Positions 17,140-26,718 of a DNA stretch of 52,081 bases are shown piece by piece; position 1 is the first letter of the stretch; each line of letters opens with the position of its first letter. The notes beneath the pieces were generated by a model. It worked only from the letters and a program-made list of their open reading frames with translations, made no database searches and was not told where the DNA came from. The DNA is from Deltaproteobacteria bacterium (GTDB lineage: Bacteria > Desulfobacterota > Binatia > Binatales > Binataceae). Location: positions 1 to 52,081 of the forward strand of contig PLDK01000024.1 of NCBI GenBank assembly GCA_003135135.1, given 5' to 3'. Position numbers and translations under genes: made by a program.

Positions 17140-18414
17140 GTGGATTTTAATATTCCCGCCGATATCATCACCTACCTGGCCGAGCTGGATGCGTTCATCG
17201 AGAAGGAGATCAAGCCGCTCGAACGCGAGAACGACAACATCCGTTTTTTCGATCATCGCCGCGAATGGGCGCGCACCGACTTCGAGCGCGACGGACTGCC
17301 GCGCCATGAGTGGGAAGCGCTGCTGGGCGAGATGCACCGGCGCGCCGACAAGGCGGGGCACTATCGCTACGCGCTGCCCAAAGAATACGGCGGCAGGGAC
17401 GGCACCAACCTCGCGATGGCGATCATCCGCGAGTACCTGGCGGCCAAGGGACTCGGACTGCACAACGATTTGCAGAACGAAAGCTCAATCGTCGGCAATC
17501 TGCCGACCGTGCTGATGTTTCGTGACTTCGGCACCGAGCAGCAGAAAAAGGAAGTTATTCCCAAGCTGCTGGACGGTTCGATGCGGATCGCGTTCGGACT
17601 GACCGAACCCAGACACGGTTCCGACGCGACCTGGATGGAGACACGCGGAGTTCGTGACGGCGATCAATGGCGAATCACCGGCGCCAAGATGTGGAATACG
17701 GGGCTGCATGTTGCCACGCATGATTTCGTGTTCGCACGGACCAGCGGCAAAGATGGCAGCCCGCGCGGCATCACTTGCTTCATCGTTCCGACCAAAAGCG
17801 CGGGCTTCAAGATCGAAGAGTATTTGTGGACGTTCAACATGCCTACCGATCACCCGCGCGTCTCGCTGACTGGCGTCGCGGTGCCGGCCGACTCAATTCT
17901 TGGCGATCTGGAAAATGGGCTGGCGGTGGCGCAGCATTTCGTTCACGAGAATCGCATTCGCCAGGCGGCGAGTTCGCTGGGTGCGGCGCAATATTGCATC
18001 AACGAGAGCGTGAAATACGCCAAGGATCGCAAGCCGTTTGGAAAACCGCTCGCGAGCAACCAGGCGATTCAATGGCCGCTGGTCGAGCTGCACACCGAAG
18101 CCGAGATGATCCGCAACCTCATCCACAAGACCGCGTGGCAGATGGATCAAATGTCGAAGCCCGAGGTTGCGCTCAAACTGTCCGACAAGGTCGCGATGTG
18201 CAACTACCGGGCGAACCGGTTGGTGTGCGAAGCGGCGGACCGCGCCATGCAGGTGCATGGCGCGATCGGGTACTCGCGGCATAAGCCATTTGAGCACATT
18301 TTCAGGCATCACCGGCGCTATCGCATCACGGAGGGCTCGGAGGAAATCCAGATGCGACGCGTGGCGCAATATCTGTTCGGATTTTTCAAAGACAGAAAGC
18401 AGGCCGAAGAATGA
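17140..18414 (+). CDS. acyl-CoA dehydrogenase
   Basis: A 424-residue FAD-dependent acyl-CoA dehydrogenase that should introduce an alpha-beta double bond in an acyl-CoA and pass electrons to ETF. The order of blocks is standard: ALPKEYGGRDG (about 78-88), AFGLTEPRHGSDATWMETRG (about 151-170, FAD and substrate binding), GAKMWNTG, KDRKPFGKPLASNQ, and the C-terminal AMQVHGAIGYSRHKPFEHIF with RITEGSEEIQMRRVAQYL. GTG at 17140 has GAGGAGA seven bases upstream. Substrate chain length is unknown. It stands alone, with no ETF or CoA ligase beside it. Confidence 0.92.
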   Translation: MDFNIPADIITYLAELDAFIEKEIKPLERENDNIRFFDHRREWARTDFERDGLPRHEWEALLGEMHRRADKAGHYRYALPKEYGGRDGTNLAMAIIREYLAAKGLGLHNDLQNESSIVGNLPTVLMFRDFGTEQQKKEVIPKLLDGSMRIAFGLTEPRHGSDATWMETRGVRDGDQWRITGAKMWNTGLHVATHDFVFARTSGKDGSPRGITCFIVPTKSAGFKIEEYLWTFNMPTDHPRVSLTGVAVPADSILGDLENGLAVAQHFVHENRIRQAASSLGAAQYCINESVKYAKDRKPFGKPLASNQAIQWPLVELHTEAEMIRNLIHKTAWQMDQMSKPEVALKLSDKVAMCNYRANRLVCEAADRAMQVHGAIGYSRHKPFEHIFRHHRRYRITEGSEEIQMRRVAQYLFGFFKDRKQAEE

Positions 18415-18601
18415 AGCGTTCGATTCAGCTTCAGCCTGCTTTGACAATCTGAACAACTGTTAAGAAATGGGCGCGCGCTGTGTGCCCTGGCGCTGCTCAA
18501 TGCTCACGTTTCTGGACGATGATGACTGCAATGATTCAGGCCTCATCTACAAGTGTATCGAGCGGGTCCAGTTCGACGTCTTATAAGTGAGGCAAATGAA
18601 A

Positions 18602-19072
18602 ATGAAGCGCAAGATTTTGATGTTGTTGGCACCGTTTCTAGCGCTTGGAATGCTGGCGCTTCAAGGGTGCTACGGCGTGGGTCCCGGATACGGCTACCGT
18701 GGCGGATATGGCTCCCCTGGATATTCCGGCATCGGCATGGGTCCGCCATACGCATATGGCGGGGGATACCCTGTGTATGAACCTGGCTTCCGAGGCGGGA
18801 ACGGCGGATGGGGCGATGGATGGTACGGTGGCCATGATTGGAATCATGGCTTATATCGCGACGCACATGCATTCACTGGCGGACATAACGTTGGTGGCAA
18901 TGCCCTCGCTGGTGGGCATTCATTTGGCGGTGGTCGTTCGGTCGGTGGCAACGGGCATGCAGTTGCAGCGCATGCGGGTGGCGGACACGGAGGCGGCGGA
19001 CACGGAGGTGGCGGACACGGAGGTGGCGGACATGGAGGAGGCGGGCATGGGAATGGTCATGGTCGTAGTTGA
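18602..19072 (+). CDS. Gly/His-rich putative lipoprotein
   Basis: A 156-residue product with a lipoprotein-like signal (hydrophobic 5-20, then LALQGC with the candidate acylated cysteine at 23). The mature protein is almost entirely Gly, His, Tyr and Asn. It ends in five GGGGH-type repeats and HGNGHGRS, encoded by a 15-bp tandem repeat. His-rich tails of this kind can bind metals, which is inference. The GAGG at 18589-18592 best serves ATG 18602; ATG 18596 is the alternative. Codon bias and the signal make it a credible gene, but no family is recognised. Glutamine at -2 in the lipobox is unusual. Confidence 0.65.
   Translation: MKRKILMLLAPFLALGMLALQGCYGVGPGYGYRGGYGSPGYSGIGMGPPYAYGGGYPVYEPGFRGGNGGWGDGWYGGHDWNHGLYRDAHAFTGGHNVGGNALAGGHSFGGGRSVGGNGHAVAAHAGGGHGGGGHGGGGHGGGGHGGGGHGNGHGRS
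18977..19051 (+). repeat. 15-bp tandem repeat, five units
   Basis: Units at 18977, 18992, 19007, 19022 and 19037 follow the consensus GGTGGCGGACACGGA. Each encodes a Gly/His pentapeptide in the tail of the lipoprotein gene. The unit length is a multiple of three, so copy-number change alters tail length without frameshift. Confidence 0.85.
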
Positions 19073-19177
19073 CTGTTGCGAATGAAGCCCTCGATGGTCT
19101 TCTGAATCACGCGCCGGTGCTTGACTCGGCGCGCGATTGTATCTGCATTTTGTTTTTATTCCTGCGCAACTTTTTCT

Positions 19178-19214
19178 CGCACGGCCCTTATAACCCGAAA
19201 TGAAGGGCCGTGCG
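19178..19214. terminator. long perfect hairpin, possible terminator or processing site
   Basis: CGCACGGCCCTT (19178-19189) pairs perfectly with AAGGGCCGTGCG (19203-19214) around a 13-nt loop. No T tract follows on either strand, so a classical terminator is doubtful. It lies between the lipoprotein gene and the universal stress protein gene, about 125 bp before the latter's start. Confidence 0.5.
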
Positions 19215-19338
19215 CCGATTTTCTCAAGGTCCCAATTTTGCGGCGTCTAATGTATACGTCGTAAGGTTTATCAGCAGCGTAAGCGTTTGTGGGCGTTTGC
19301 TCGAAACTGCCGGATTGCGCTTGTCAAAAAGGGACCAG

Positions 19339-19809
19339 ATGCTTCAATTCGAAAAGATTCTCTGTCCGGTTGAGTTCGACCCGAACTCGCTCGTGGCTCT
19401 GCGGCTTGCCTCCGAACTGGCGCAAGAACGCAAAGCAATTCTCTACCTGCTTCACGTAGTTGCAATACCTCCTGGACCTGAGGTGGCGTTGCCTTTCGAT
19501 AAGATGGAGGCTGCCGCGCGAACCAAGCTTGAGCGGCTGGCGCGCGAGAAAGTCGATGGCAAAGCCCGCTACGAAATCGAAGTCATGACGGGCGACCCGG
19601 GCATCGAGGTTCTTCAAGCAGCGAAACGATTGGCCGCCAACCTGATCGTAATGGCGACTCATGGACGCAGGGGTCTTCGTCATTTCGTTCTGGGTAGCGT
19701 TACCGAACGTGTGGTCCGGGAGGCTTCATGCCCGGTGCTCACAGTCAGACCGAAAGCCCCAGCGGCGAAATCATCACCGACTCGGCGGGTGAAAAAGCGA
19801 CCGGCCTGA
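19339..19809 (+). CDS. universal stress protein, UspA family
   Basis: A 156-residue UspA-fold protein. The N-terminus FEKILCPVEFDPNSLVALRL is typical, and the C-terminal nucleotide-binding signature is ATHGRRGLRHFVLGSVTERV with the following VREASCPVLTVRP. The G-2x-G-9x-G-S-like pattern suggests ATP binding. ATG at 19339 is chosen because upstream in-frame residues lack family likeness. It is the left-hand member of a pair of USPs flanking the RND operon and lies on the opposite strand to its partner. Confidence 0.92.
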   Translation: MLQFEKILCPVEFDPNSLVALRLASELAQERKAILYLLHVVAIPPGPEVALPFDKMEAAARTKLERLAREKVDGKARYEIEVMTGDPGIEVLQAAKRLAANLIVMATHGRRGLRHFVLGSVTERVVREASCPVLTVRPKAPAAKSSPTRRVKKRPA

Positions 19810-20021
19810 ATGAAAGGGCCTTCTTAAGAGCGGGCTTCGCCAATATTACCGCCAACGCGGTCACGGTGGCGGGGGCGGAGTATCCGCCGTCGTTGAATCT
19901 GGCAGCGACCCAGGAAATATCGCTCACGTGGTCGCTGGCGAGGCGGGCAGCCCGAAACCTCGGACAGAGATTCGCGCCAAAGCGCGAGAGCCACGCCAGA
20001 AAACGTCGATGACTCTTTCTT

Positions 20022-20486
20022 TTATGGTGAGCCTGAAACAGGCGCCGATGTTGGAAACGTCTCTCGTGTCACAAGCACGGGGCAGGGAGCTTCCCGAATG
20101 ACACGTTCGGCGACGCTACCTAAAGCGAAACGCTTGAAACCAGTGCGCCCGTGTGTAGCTAGTACGATCAAGTCCACTGCGAGGTCGCGAGCAACTCGCA
20201 CGATATCGATATCAGGCGCTCCCGTCCTGACATCGATCACATATTGCACTCCTGCCTTCAGCGTGTCTTTGGCTATTAGCGCGAGCTTGGCTCTGGCTTC
20301 TCTCTCCCAGCGTGGATCGGCATCAAACGGAAGCGGGACGTCCATGTCCTGGCTAGGCACTCTAGCAATGTGCAGTATGTGAAGCGTGCCGTTGTTCTCC
20401 TTGGCTAATGCGCTCGCCAGAAGCAATGCGGCCGTTGAATTTCCATCGAAGTCGAACGCACATAATATCTTGGTATATTTCAGCAT
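20022..20486 (-). CDS. universal stress protein, UspA family
   Basis: A 154-residue UspA-fold protein beginning YTKILCAFDFDGNSTAALLL and ending with ATHGRTGFKRFALGSVAERV then REAPCPVLVTRE, so the ATP-binding signature is present. ATG at 20486 has AAGGAA seven bases upstream. It starts 37 bp after the stop of the TolC gene and is probably the last gene of the RND-adaptor-TolC-USP operon. It resembles the USP at 19339 in architecture, though the two differ substantially. Confidence 0.92.
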   Translation of the reverse strand: MLKYTKILCAFDFDGNSTAALLLASALAKENNGTLHILHIARVPSQDMDVPLPFDADPRWEREARAKLALIAKDTLKAGVQYVIDVRTGAPDIDIVRVARDLAVDLIVLATHGRTGFKRFALGSVAERVIREAPCPVLVTRETFPTSAPVSGSP

Positions 20487-20523
20487 AGCTTTCCTTAGGA
20501 TGCGGAGCCTCGTTGCAAATTGG

Positions 20524-22068
20524 CTATGGCCGCTGGAATTCCGACAGAGATCGGCCCGTCGCTCTGTCAACCGCTGCCTTGGTGATAGAGAATCCATAGA
20601 GAGCGTCGGCGTACGCAGCATCGTCACCAGTGTAGCTGCGCTGCGCATCTTCCAGTTCGATAATACTTGTTAAACCCGCTTCGTAGCGCTTCTCCGCGAG
20701 TTCCAGTTCCGCGCGTGAAGCAGCAAGCGTCTTTTCCGCGCGGGAGATGCGCTGAAGAGAAGCCTGCCAATTGAGAAGCGCGGTATGAACCTGCGCGATT
20801 ACTTCTTGCCGAAGGTCTTCGATCGCGCGAAGGATCGCATGTTGCCGAAGCCTGGTCTCTGCAATTTGATCAGTGGTAAGAAAGCTGTTGAAGATTGGCC
20901 AGGTGATTACTATCCCGGCGTTGAAATTGTTTGCAGCAGGAGTCCCGGTCCCCAACGCCGAGTATCCGCCTACAGCGTTGACAGTAGGATAGTAGTCACT
21001 CTTATACTGGACGATTCTCGCTCCCATCGCCTTTGCTTGATCCTGAAGCGCCGTCAGATCGGGTCTGGACCGGAAAGCGGTGTCAAGCAAAACCTGCAAT
21101 GAATCCTTAACCGGATAGTAAGTTAAGATGTCTGCCGGTTCGTATGCAGGCGCCGAATCACTCAGCCCCAAAGCATTGTCGAGGGCAACCTTTGCATCTG
21201 CGTGATCATTGCGCGCATCGACGAGGTGCAATTGAGATCGCTCGACCTCGGCTTCCGTAACGTAGGTATCGAGCTGAGGCCGCAGACCAGCGTTAGCCTT
21301 AATCTGCGCCTCGTGCAGGTGATACTGGCGCTGCTCCAGCGCTTTTTCGTAAACCCCTATCAATCGTTTCGCCTGCAGCAACGCGAAATATCGTTGAGAG
21401 ACTTCGAAGATCAGATCAAGCTCGGTGAGTTGTTGATCGGCAGCCGCGGCAGCGGCCTCAAACTGGCGTTCCGAAACAAATCCATGCCGGCGGCCGAAGT
21501 CGACAAGAAACTGGGAGAGCATCACACCTCCCATGTAGTTATTGCTGGTGTCCGAAGTTTGCGAAACATCATTTGAAGGCAGGTTGTGATTTGTTCCAGT
21601 CAATCGCGGAAATGCTCCGTCGGGATTGTAGTAACTTGCATTGCCGATGCCATTATCGGTGCTGCGCAAATATTGTGCAGCGCCAAACAGTTGCGGACCC
21701 AAGTATGATCGCGCCTGGCCGATCTGCTGCTGCGCGGCGCTGGTGTTGTCCGCTGCTTCCTGGAGTCTTGGGTGATATTTCAGAGCGATCGCGATTGCAT
21801 CCTTGAGCGTCAATTGGGAGCCTGGCGGAATCGGTCCTCCGGTGGAGTTGGTGGGCTGGGATTGAGCTGCTACGCTGCGGGTCGACGGGTTGACAGTCGA
21901 CGAAGTCCCTAGCGGCCAGTTCTCTCCAGGCATCAGTGGCGTTCCGGGGGCGGACGCTGTAGCTTGCGCATCACCGAGTAATACCGCCGTAGGACCCGCC
22001 GCGTTGACGACTCCGTGCGCCAAGAGAAGCACGCATGCGGAGAGAACGAGGATTCGCGAAGATTGCAT
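20524..22068 (-). CDS. TolC-family outer membrane efflux protein
   Basis: A 514-residue outer-membrane channel subunit. The signal peptide is residues 1-24 (ending VVNAAG). Two OEP repeats follow (about 85-290 and 300-500). Helical hairpin text such as LKDAIAIALKYHPRLQEAADNTSA and the matching second-half YEAGLTSIIELEDAQRSY is characteristic. ATG 22068 is chosen over 22095 because the signal peptide begins directly there. It ends 37 bp before the USP gene and begins 59 bp after the adaptor stop, completing a tripartite pump with the two upstream genes. Confidence 0.92.
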   Translation of the reverse strand: MQSSRILVLSACVLLLAHGVVNAAGPTAVLLGDAQATASAPGTPLMPGENWPLGTSSTVNPSTRSVAAQSQPTNSTGGPIPPGSQLTLKDAIAIALKYHPRLQEAADNTSAAQQQIGQARSYLGPQLFGAAQYLRSTDNGIGNASYYNPDGAFPRLTGTNHNLPSNDVSQTSDTSNNYMGGVMLSQFLVDFGRRHGFVSERQFEAAAAAADQQLTELDLIFEVSQRYFALLQAKRLIGVYEKALEQRQYHLHEAQIKANAGLRPQLDTYVTEAEVERSQLHLVDARNDHADAKVALDNALGLSDSAPAYEPADILTYYPVKDSLQVLLDTAFRSRPDLTALQDQAKAMGARIVQYKSDYYPTVNAVGGYSALGTGTPAANNFNAGIVITWPIFNSFLTTDQIAETRLRQHAILRAIEDLRQEVIAQVHTALLNWQASLQRISRAEKTLAASRAELELAEKRYEAGLTSIIELEDAQRSYTGDDAAYADALYGFSITKAAVDRATGRSLSEFQRP

Positions 22069-22127
22069 TGTTAGATTACCTGCTTGTTCCACCATCGATA
22101 TCGCGTTGACTCTTTGGTTTGTTCAGC

Positions 22128-23297
22128 TCAGTCCGAACTTTGAACCGATGACGATGTGGCCTGCGCGTCTCCGCTCTGGATCCGATAGTCCACCTGGCGT
22201 CCCGGAGTGAGAGTGTTGCTGTAGGTTACGACCACCAGTGATTGGGCGGACAGGCCCGACGTTACTTCGACATAGGCGCCATTGTTGATTCCGGTGTTCA
22301 CCGGAACTTCGACAAGACGATTGTTGCTCACGACCAACAGGCGCGCTGAGTCTCCCGATCCGTGAATCGCTGAGGCCGGGACACTCAAAGCGTCAGGATG
22401 CCGGACCAGCTCGATAGTGACGTGCGCATAGCTTCTCGGGTAAATTATGCGTTTCGGATTGTCTATGTCGATCTCGGTCAGCATTGTCCGCGTTGCGAGG
22501 TCGAGCGACGACGCATATCTGGCAACGGTGCCTTTGAATACTCGATCGGGAAATTCGTCGAAACGCAGAGTCGCCGGGGTCCCATAATGGATGAACGGAT
22601 ATGAAGCTTCTGGGACGTAGGTATAGATACGCAGTTTATCTATGTCAGCAAGCGTGAGGATCGGCCCGCCACCCTCGCGGTGCCCTCCGGCTCCCTCGGT
22701 AGCCCCCGGGGAGATCAACCCCGCGCTCTCATCAACTCCAATGTCACCGCCGCCGGCGCGGATCAGCGCCCCGGGATCGGCGAAGCGGCCCGTGATTACT
22801 CCATCGAAAGGGGCGATGATTTTTGTATATCCGAACATAGTCTGCAGGGTCGCAGCCGCGGCCTGAGCCTCGCGATACTTCGCGTAGGCCATATCGACGT
22901 CTTGCTGTGAGATTAACCGTGAGTCACTCTGCTGAACCCTCTTCAGACGATCGTAAGTTATGCGCTCGATTTCGAGGCTCGCCTGCGAACGCGCCAGGTT
23001 CGACTGCAGTTCCGGTACTTCGATTTCGGCCAGTACCTGACCCGCCTTCACCGAGTCGCCTTTGTCGACGCTAATAGTCTTCAAGTACCCTGTGACCTTC
23101 GAGTGAAGCGCAGCTTCATAGAAACCCACTACATCGCCTGGCAAGTCGATAGTCTTGGCTATTTCACCGCGGCGCGGATGTACAACGTCCACCGTCGCTC
23201 GTTGAGGTGTCGTCAGAGTAACCGGCGCATTGCACCCGCCCGCCGAGAAAACGGCAATCGATAAAATAGCCGCTACCGCCCAACCAATACTCCTCAC
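22128..23297 (-). CDS. RND periplasmic adaptor lipoprotein
   Basis: A 389-residue membrane fusion protein. The N-terminus ends with a lipobox-like SAGGC (cysteine about 22), so it is probably a lipoprotein tethered to the inner membrane. The split biotinyl-lipoyl domain shows VTGYLKTISVDKGDSVKAGQ and TKIIAPFDGVITGRFADPG. The alpha-hairpin lies between them, then a beta-barrel with LRIYTYVPEASYPFIHYG. Residues around 196-215 form a Gly-rich insertion (GATEGAGGHREGGGP), which is unusual. GTG start. It sits between permease and TolC genes in one operon. Confidence 0.9.
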   Translation of the reverse strand: MRSIGWAVAAILSIAVFSAGGCNAPVTLTTPQRATVDVVHPRRGEIAKTIDLPGDVVGFYEAALHSKVTGYLKTISVDKGDSVKAGQVLAEIEVPELQSNLARSQASLEIERITYDRLKRVQQSDSRLISQQDVDMAYAKYREAQAAAATLQTMFGYTKIIAPFDGVITGRFADPGALIRAGGGDIGVDESAGLISPGATEGAGGHREGGGPILTLADIDKLRIYTYVPEASYPFIHYGTPATLRFDEFPDRVFKGTVARYASSLDLATRTMLTEIDIDNPKRIIYPRSYAHVTIELVRHPDALSVPASAIHGSGDSARLLVVSNNRLVEVPVNTGINNGAYVEVTSGLSAQSLVVVTYSNTLTPGRQVDYRIQSGDAQATSSSVQSSD

Positions 23298-23449
23298 TGC
23301 TCTACCTCGTTATTGTCGCGGATCACGCACGCCAGTACTCGCGATGAAGACAGCGCTCACGCAAGCGACCGCCCGCTATGCCGACTTCCTTGCGTCGTGA
23401 CCGATTATCTGTCGTTGCTCCATTGGAAAAACCAGCATGGCCATCGGCC

Positions 23450-26400
23450 TCAGTTCTCGTTGGGCGCCTGAACGGCCGCTGCCTGTTGGATCCGCCGATA
23501 GAAGAACTCGTAGACGCAAGGGACGAGGAACAGCGTGAGCCCGGTGGAAACAATGAGACCGCCCACTGCAGCCCTTGCCAGAGGAGCTGAAGCTTCGGAT
23601 CCCTCGCCTAGTTTCAGCGCGATCGGCATAAGGCCAGCCACTGTCGCCAGGGCGGTCATCAAAATTGGTCGCATTCTTATGCGTGCCGACTCGACCGTCG
23701 CGCGTCTTAACTCTTGTCCTTGGCGACGTCGTTCGTTGGCGAAGTCTACGAGCAGAATCGAATTCGACACAACGATGCCGACCATCACGATGATCCCCAT
23801 GAACGACTCGATGTTAAGCGTGGTTCCTGTTAACCAAAGTGTCCAAATGACTCCTATCAATCCCATCGGGACCGCGAACATGATGATGAGGGGGTCTAGG
23901 AAAGACCGAAATTGAGCCACCATCACCAAGTATAGGAGAATCACCGCCAGCGAGAGCCCGAAACCGAAGCTAGAGAAGGATTTGTGCATCGAGCTTACCG
24001 CGCCACGATACCTAACAGAGACTCCGGGAGGCAGCGTCATCTTGCTCACCTGGTCCTGAATCTTTTCCTGCGTGCCACCCTGATCTTCGGTACTGGGCGC
24101 GACGAGCAGATCGACAACACGTTGAATGCTGTAGTGATCTGCTTCGGAAGGGTGGAATTCGGGAGAAATCGACGCCACATCTCGCAGCAACAGACTCTGC
24201 GCGTGCCCGGTTTCCTTGTTAACGGTCTCGATTGGAATGTTTTGGAGGACCTCCAGAGAATCAAAGCCCTTGTCGGAACCTGGATACTGCACCGTGAGAA
24301 AGTAGTCGTCTTTGTTTGCGCGATCGATCCAGATCGATGGCTTGATATACAGGTTTGAATCGAGTGCGGTGATCACGTTCGATATGACTTCCTGCTGTGC
24401 GACGCCCAAGCGCGCCGCTCTGACGCGATCGACCTGTATGTTTAGTGTCGGATAGTTCGACTCTTGTACGATGAAACTCTGCGAAACCTCCGGCAAATGG
24501 TTAATTCTCTCCTCAAGTTCCTTTGCCGTCGTATTGAGCTCGCTAAAGCTGTTACCGGCAAACTGAACGTCGATCGAGGCCATCATCCCGAGATTGAGAA
24601 CCGAGTCGACTATGCTGCCCGAGGAAAACAGGGTCCGGGCATCCGGAAGTTGTGCAGGGAGAAGTTGCTTCAACTCGGCTACGTAGTATTTGGTCGGATG
24701 CCGGTGGCCGGACTTGAGTGCAACCTGAATGAAACCTGAATCCTGGGCCGCGTTAGGTGAGTAAATCGCGGATATGCTGGGAGCAATCCCGATATTCGAA
24801 ACGACCATGTCGAGGTCGTCTGGTGGAATCACCTTGCGGACGATGACTTCGATTTGACGCGCCATATCAGTGGTCAGTTCGATACGAGTGCCGGCTGGCG
24901 CGCGAAAATTGATCGTGAAGGTTCCGGCATCGGTCTCGGGAAACAGCTCGGTACCGAGACGCGGATACATCGCGAGGCTGACTACGAACAGGATTGCGAC
25001 GCCCGCGATGACCACGGACTTGTGGTCCAGCGCATTTTGAAGAAGACGTTCGTAACCGGAAGCGAATCGCTCATATGCGCGATTGAAGGCCGCGAATATA
25101 CCGGATGTTTCGCCATGTTCCGACGCGAGCGCCTGTTCGCTGGTGAGAAAGCGAGCGCAGTAGAGCGGTATTATGCTCATCGCGACCAGGTACGACGCGG
25201 CCATCGATAACACCACCGCCAGCGCCAGTGCACTGAACAGATACTTGGCGACTCCAAAGAGAAACATGACTGGGAAAAAGACGATGCAGGTAGTTATCGT
25301 CGAGGCTAGAACCGGCAGCGCGACCTCCTCGGCTCCTTCTCGTGCGGCGGCGTGCGGTTCCTTGCCTTCTGCCAGATGGCGGTTGATGTTCTCGAGCACT
25401 ACCACCGAGTCATCGACCAGCCGGCCGATCGCAAGCGCGAACCCGCCAAGCGTCATGATGTTGATGGTCGAGTTATTGATATAGAGACCGAATCCGCCGG
25501 CCAGAATGGAAAGTGGGATCGACAGAAAAATCGCAAAGGTCGATCGGAAGCTGCCGAGAAATATGAGAATCACGAGCGAGGCCAGAACCGAACCGGATAT
25601 AGCCTCATGTTCCAGACTAGCCACCGCTTGCCTGACGTAAATGGACTGGTCGAAGATAGTTTTCAGTTTCATCCCGGCTGGAAGGCCGAAGACCTTCGGA
25701 AGCAGTTGCTTGATGCCATCCACCACCGAAATGGTATTCGCGCCGACCTGCCGGAGAACCGGGACATATACTGACGGTTGCCCGTTAATGAGCACCTTGT
25801 TGTATTGAATCTGAGATGAGTCTTCGACCTTGGCGACATCGTCGATCAGCACTGGTGCCTGACCACGTCCGATCTTCACGGGTATCTGGCCGATATCGGG
25901 CACCTTTTCGATCATGCTGTTTGAGTAGATGTAGTAATCTTTGGATCCGATCTTGACGTCACCGGCGGGCAAGATGAGGTTGGAGGTATCGAGAGCATGG
26001 ACGACGTCCATCAACGACAGGCCACGCGCTTGCAGCGCTTGAGGGTTTGCGTACGCCATCACCTGGCGAAATTTCCCGCCAAAGGGAATCGGCGCGGACG
26101 CGCCCGGCACCGTAGCGAGCTGGTTGCGAATGTTGTAACGCGCTTGATCCTCGAGCTGCGTCTCGTCATAACCCTTCCCCTCAAGGGTGACCAGCACCAC
26201 CGGCAGAGAAGATGCGTCATACTGCAGCACCAGTGGTGGAAGCGTGCCCGGGGGCATGATTCCGAGATCAGCCATCGCCAGCGTTCCCATCTGCGCAGCG
26301 GCAGACTCGATATTGGTGCCTGGCTGAAAGAACACTTTGATGATGCTCACGCCTGACAGTGAACGCGACTCTATATGCTCAATGTTGCTGCCCAGTGTAA

Positions 26401-26605
26401 AAAATCGCTCGTAGCGGAAGGTTATGTTGTCTTCCATGTCAAGCGGAGGCATACCCTGGTAGAAGGTAGCCACCACAACCGCGGGGATTTTAATGTCGGG
26501 GAAGACGTCTACGGCCATCCGCGAAAACGCGGTTACACCCAGAATCACGATCACAAGCGCTCCGACAATGATTATGTACGGATTGCGCAGCGAGAAACTT
26601 GGCAC
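23450..26605 (-). CDS. RND efflux permease, HAE1-type
   Basis: A 1051-residue proton-driven RND transporter. GTG at 26605, with GGGAG eight bases upstream, starts the product at PSFSLRNPYIIIVGALV; a TTG at 26620 would add five residues. TM4 carries the proton-relay aspartates in GRLVDDSVVVLENINRH (about 393-408). TM10 has GIVVSNSILLVDFANERRRQG, with serine where AcrB has Lys940 by motif alignment. It heads a full tripartite operon with the adaptor and TolC. It resembles the 6611 permease in layout but differs clearly in sequence, so they are old paralogues and not a recent duplication. Confidence 0.92.
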   Translation of the reverse strand: MPSFSLRNPYIIIVGALVIVILGVTAFSRMAVDVFPDIKIPAVVVATFYQGMPPLDMEDNITFRYERFFTLGSNIEHIESRSLSGVSIIKVFFQPGTNIESAAAQMGTLAMADLGIMPPGTLPPLVLQYDASSLPVVLVTLEGKGYDETQLEDQARYNIRNQLATVPGASAPIPFGGKFRQVMAYANPQALQARGLSLMDVVHALDTSNLILPAGDVKIGSKDYYIYSNSMIEKVPDIGQIPVKIGRGQAPVLIDDVAKVEDSSQIQYNKVLINGQPSVYVPVLRQVGANTISVVDGIKQLLPKVFGLPAGMKLKTIFDQSIYVRQAVASLEHEAISGSVLASLVILIFLGSFRSTFAIFLSIPLSILAGGFGLYINNSTINIMTLGGFALAIGRLVDDSVVVLENINRHLAEGKEPHAAAREGAEEVALPVLASTITTCIVFFPVMFLFGVAKYLFSALALAVVLSMAASYLVAMSIIPLYCARFLTSEQALASEHGETSGIFAAFNRAYERFASGYERLLQNALDHKSVVIAGVAILFVVSLAMYPRLGTELFPETDAGTFTINFRAPAGTRIELTTDMARQIEVIVRKVIPPDDLDMVVSNIGIAPSISAIYSPNAAQDSGFIQVALKSGHRHPTKYYVAELKQLLPAQLPDARTLFSSGSIVDSVLNLGMMASIDVQFAGNSFSELNTTAKELEERINHLPEVSQSFIVQESNYPTLNIQVDRVRAARLGVAQQEVISNVITALDSNLYIKPSIWIDRANKDDYFLTVQYPGSDKGFDSLEVLQNIPIETVNKETGHAQSLLLRDVASISPEFHPSEADHYSIQRVVDLLVAPSTEDQGGTQEKIQDQVSKMTLPPGVSVRYRGAVSSMHKSFSSFGFGLSLAVILLYLVMVAQFRSFLDPLIIMFAVPMGLIGVIWTLWLTGTTLNIESFMGIIVMVGIVVSNSILLVDFANERRRQGQELRRATVESARIRMRPILMTALATVAGLMPIALKLGEGSEASAPLARAAVGGLIVSTGLTLFLVPCVYEFFYRRIQQAAAVQAPNEN

Positions 26606-26718
26606 GATGCAAACTCCCAATACCCGGCTAAGTGCTTGCGCCGGTGAATTTCAAACTTGACCACAACCGCCCGCGAATACTTGCTCGCGTGCTAGCGAAT
26701 CATGAGTATAAAATTTGC

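Noticed and set aside
18977-19051. CRISPR-like array in the regularly spaced GC repeats
   Set aside because: The units are contiguous 15-mers with no spacers and encode Gly/His repeats in frame.
19728-20012. 94-codon frame overlapping the end of the first universal stress protein gene
   Set aside because: Out of frame with a well-supported gene, no ribosome site and no family likeness; the rest of the stretch to 20021 shows no clear gene.
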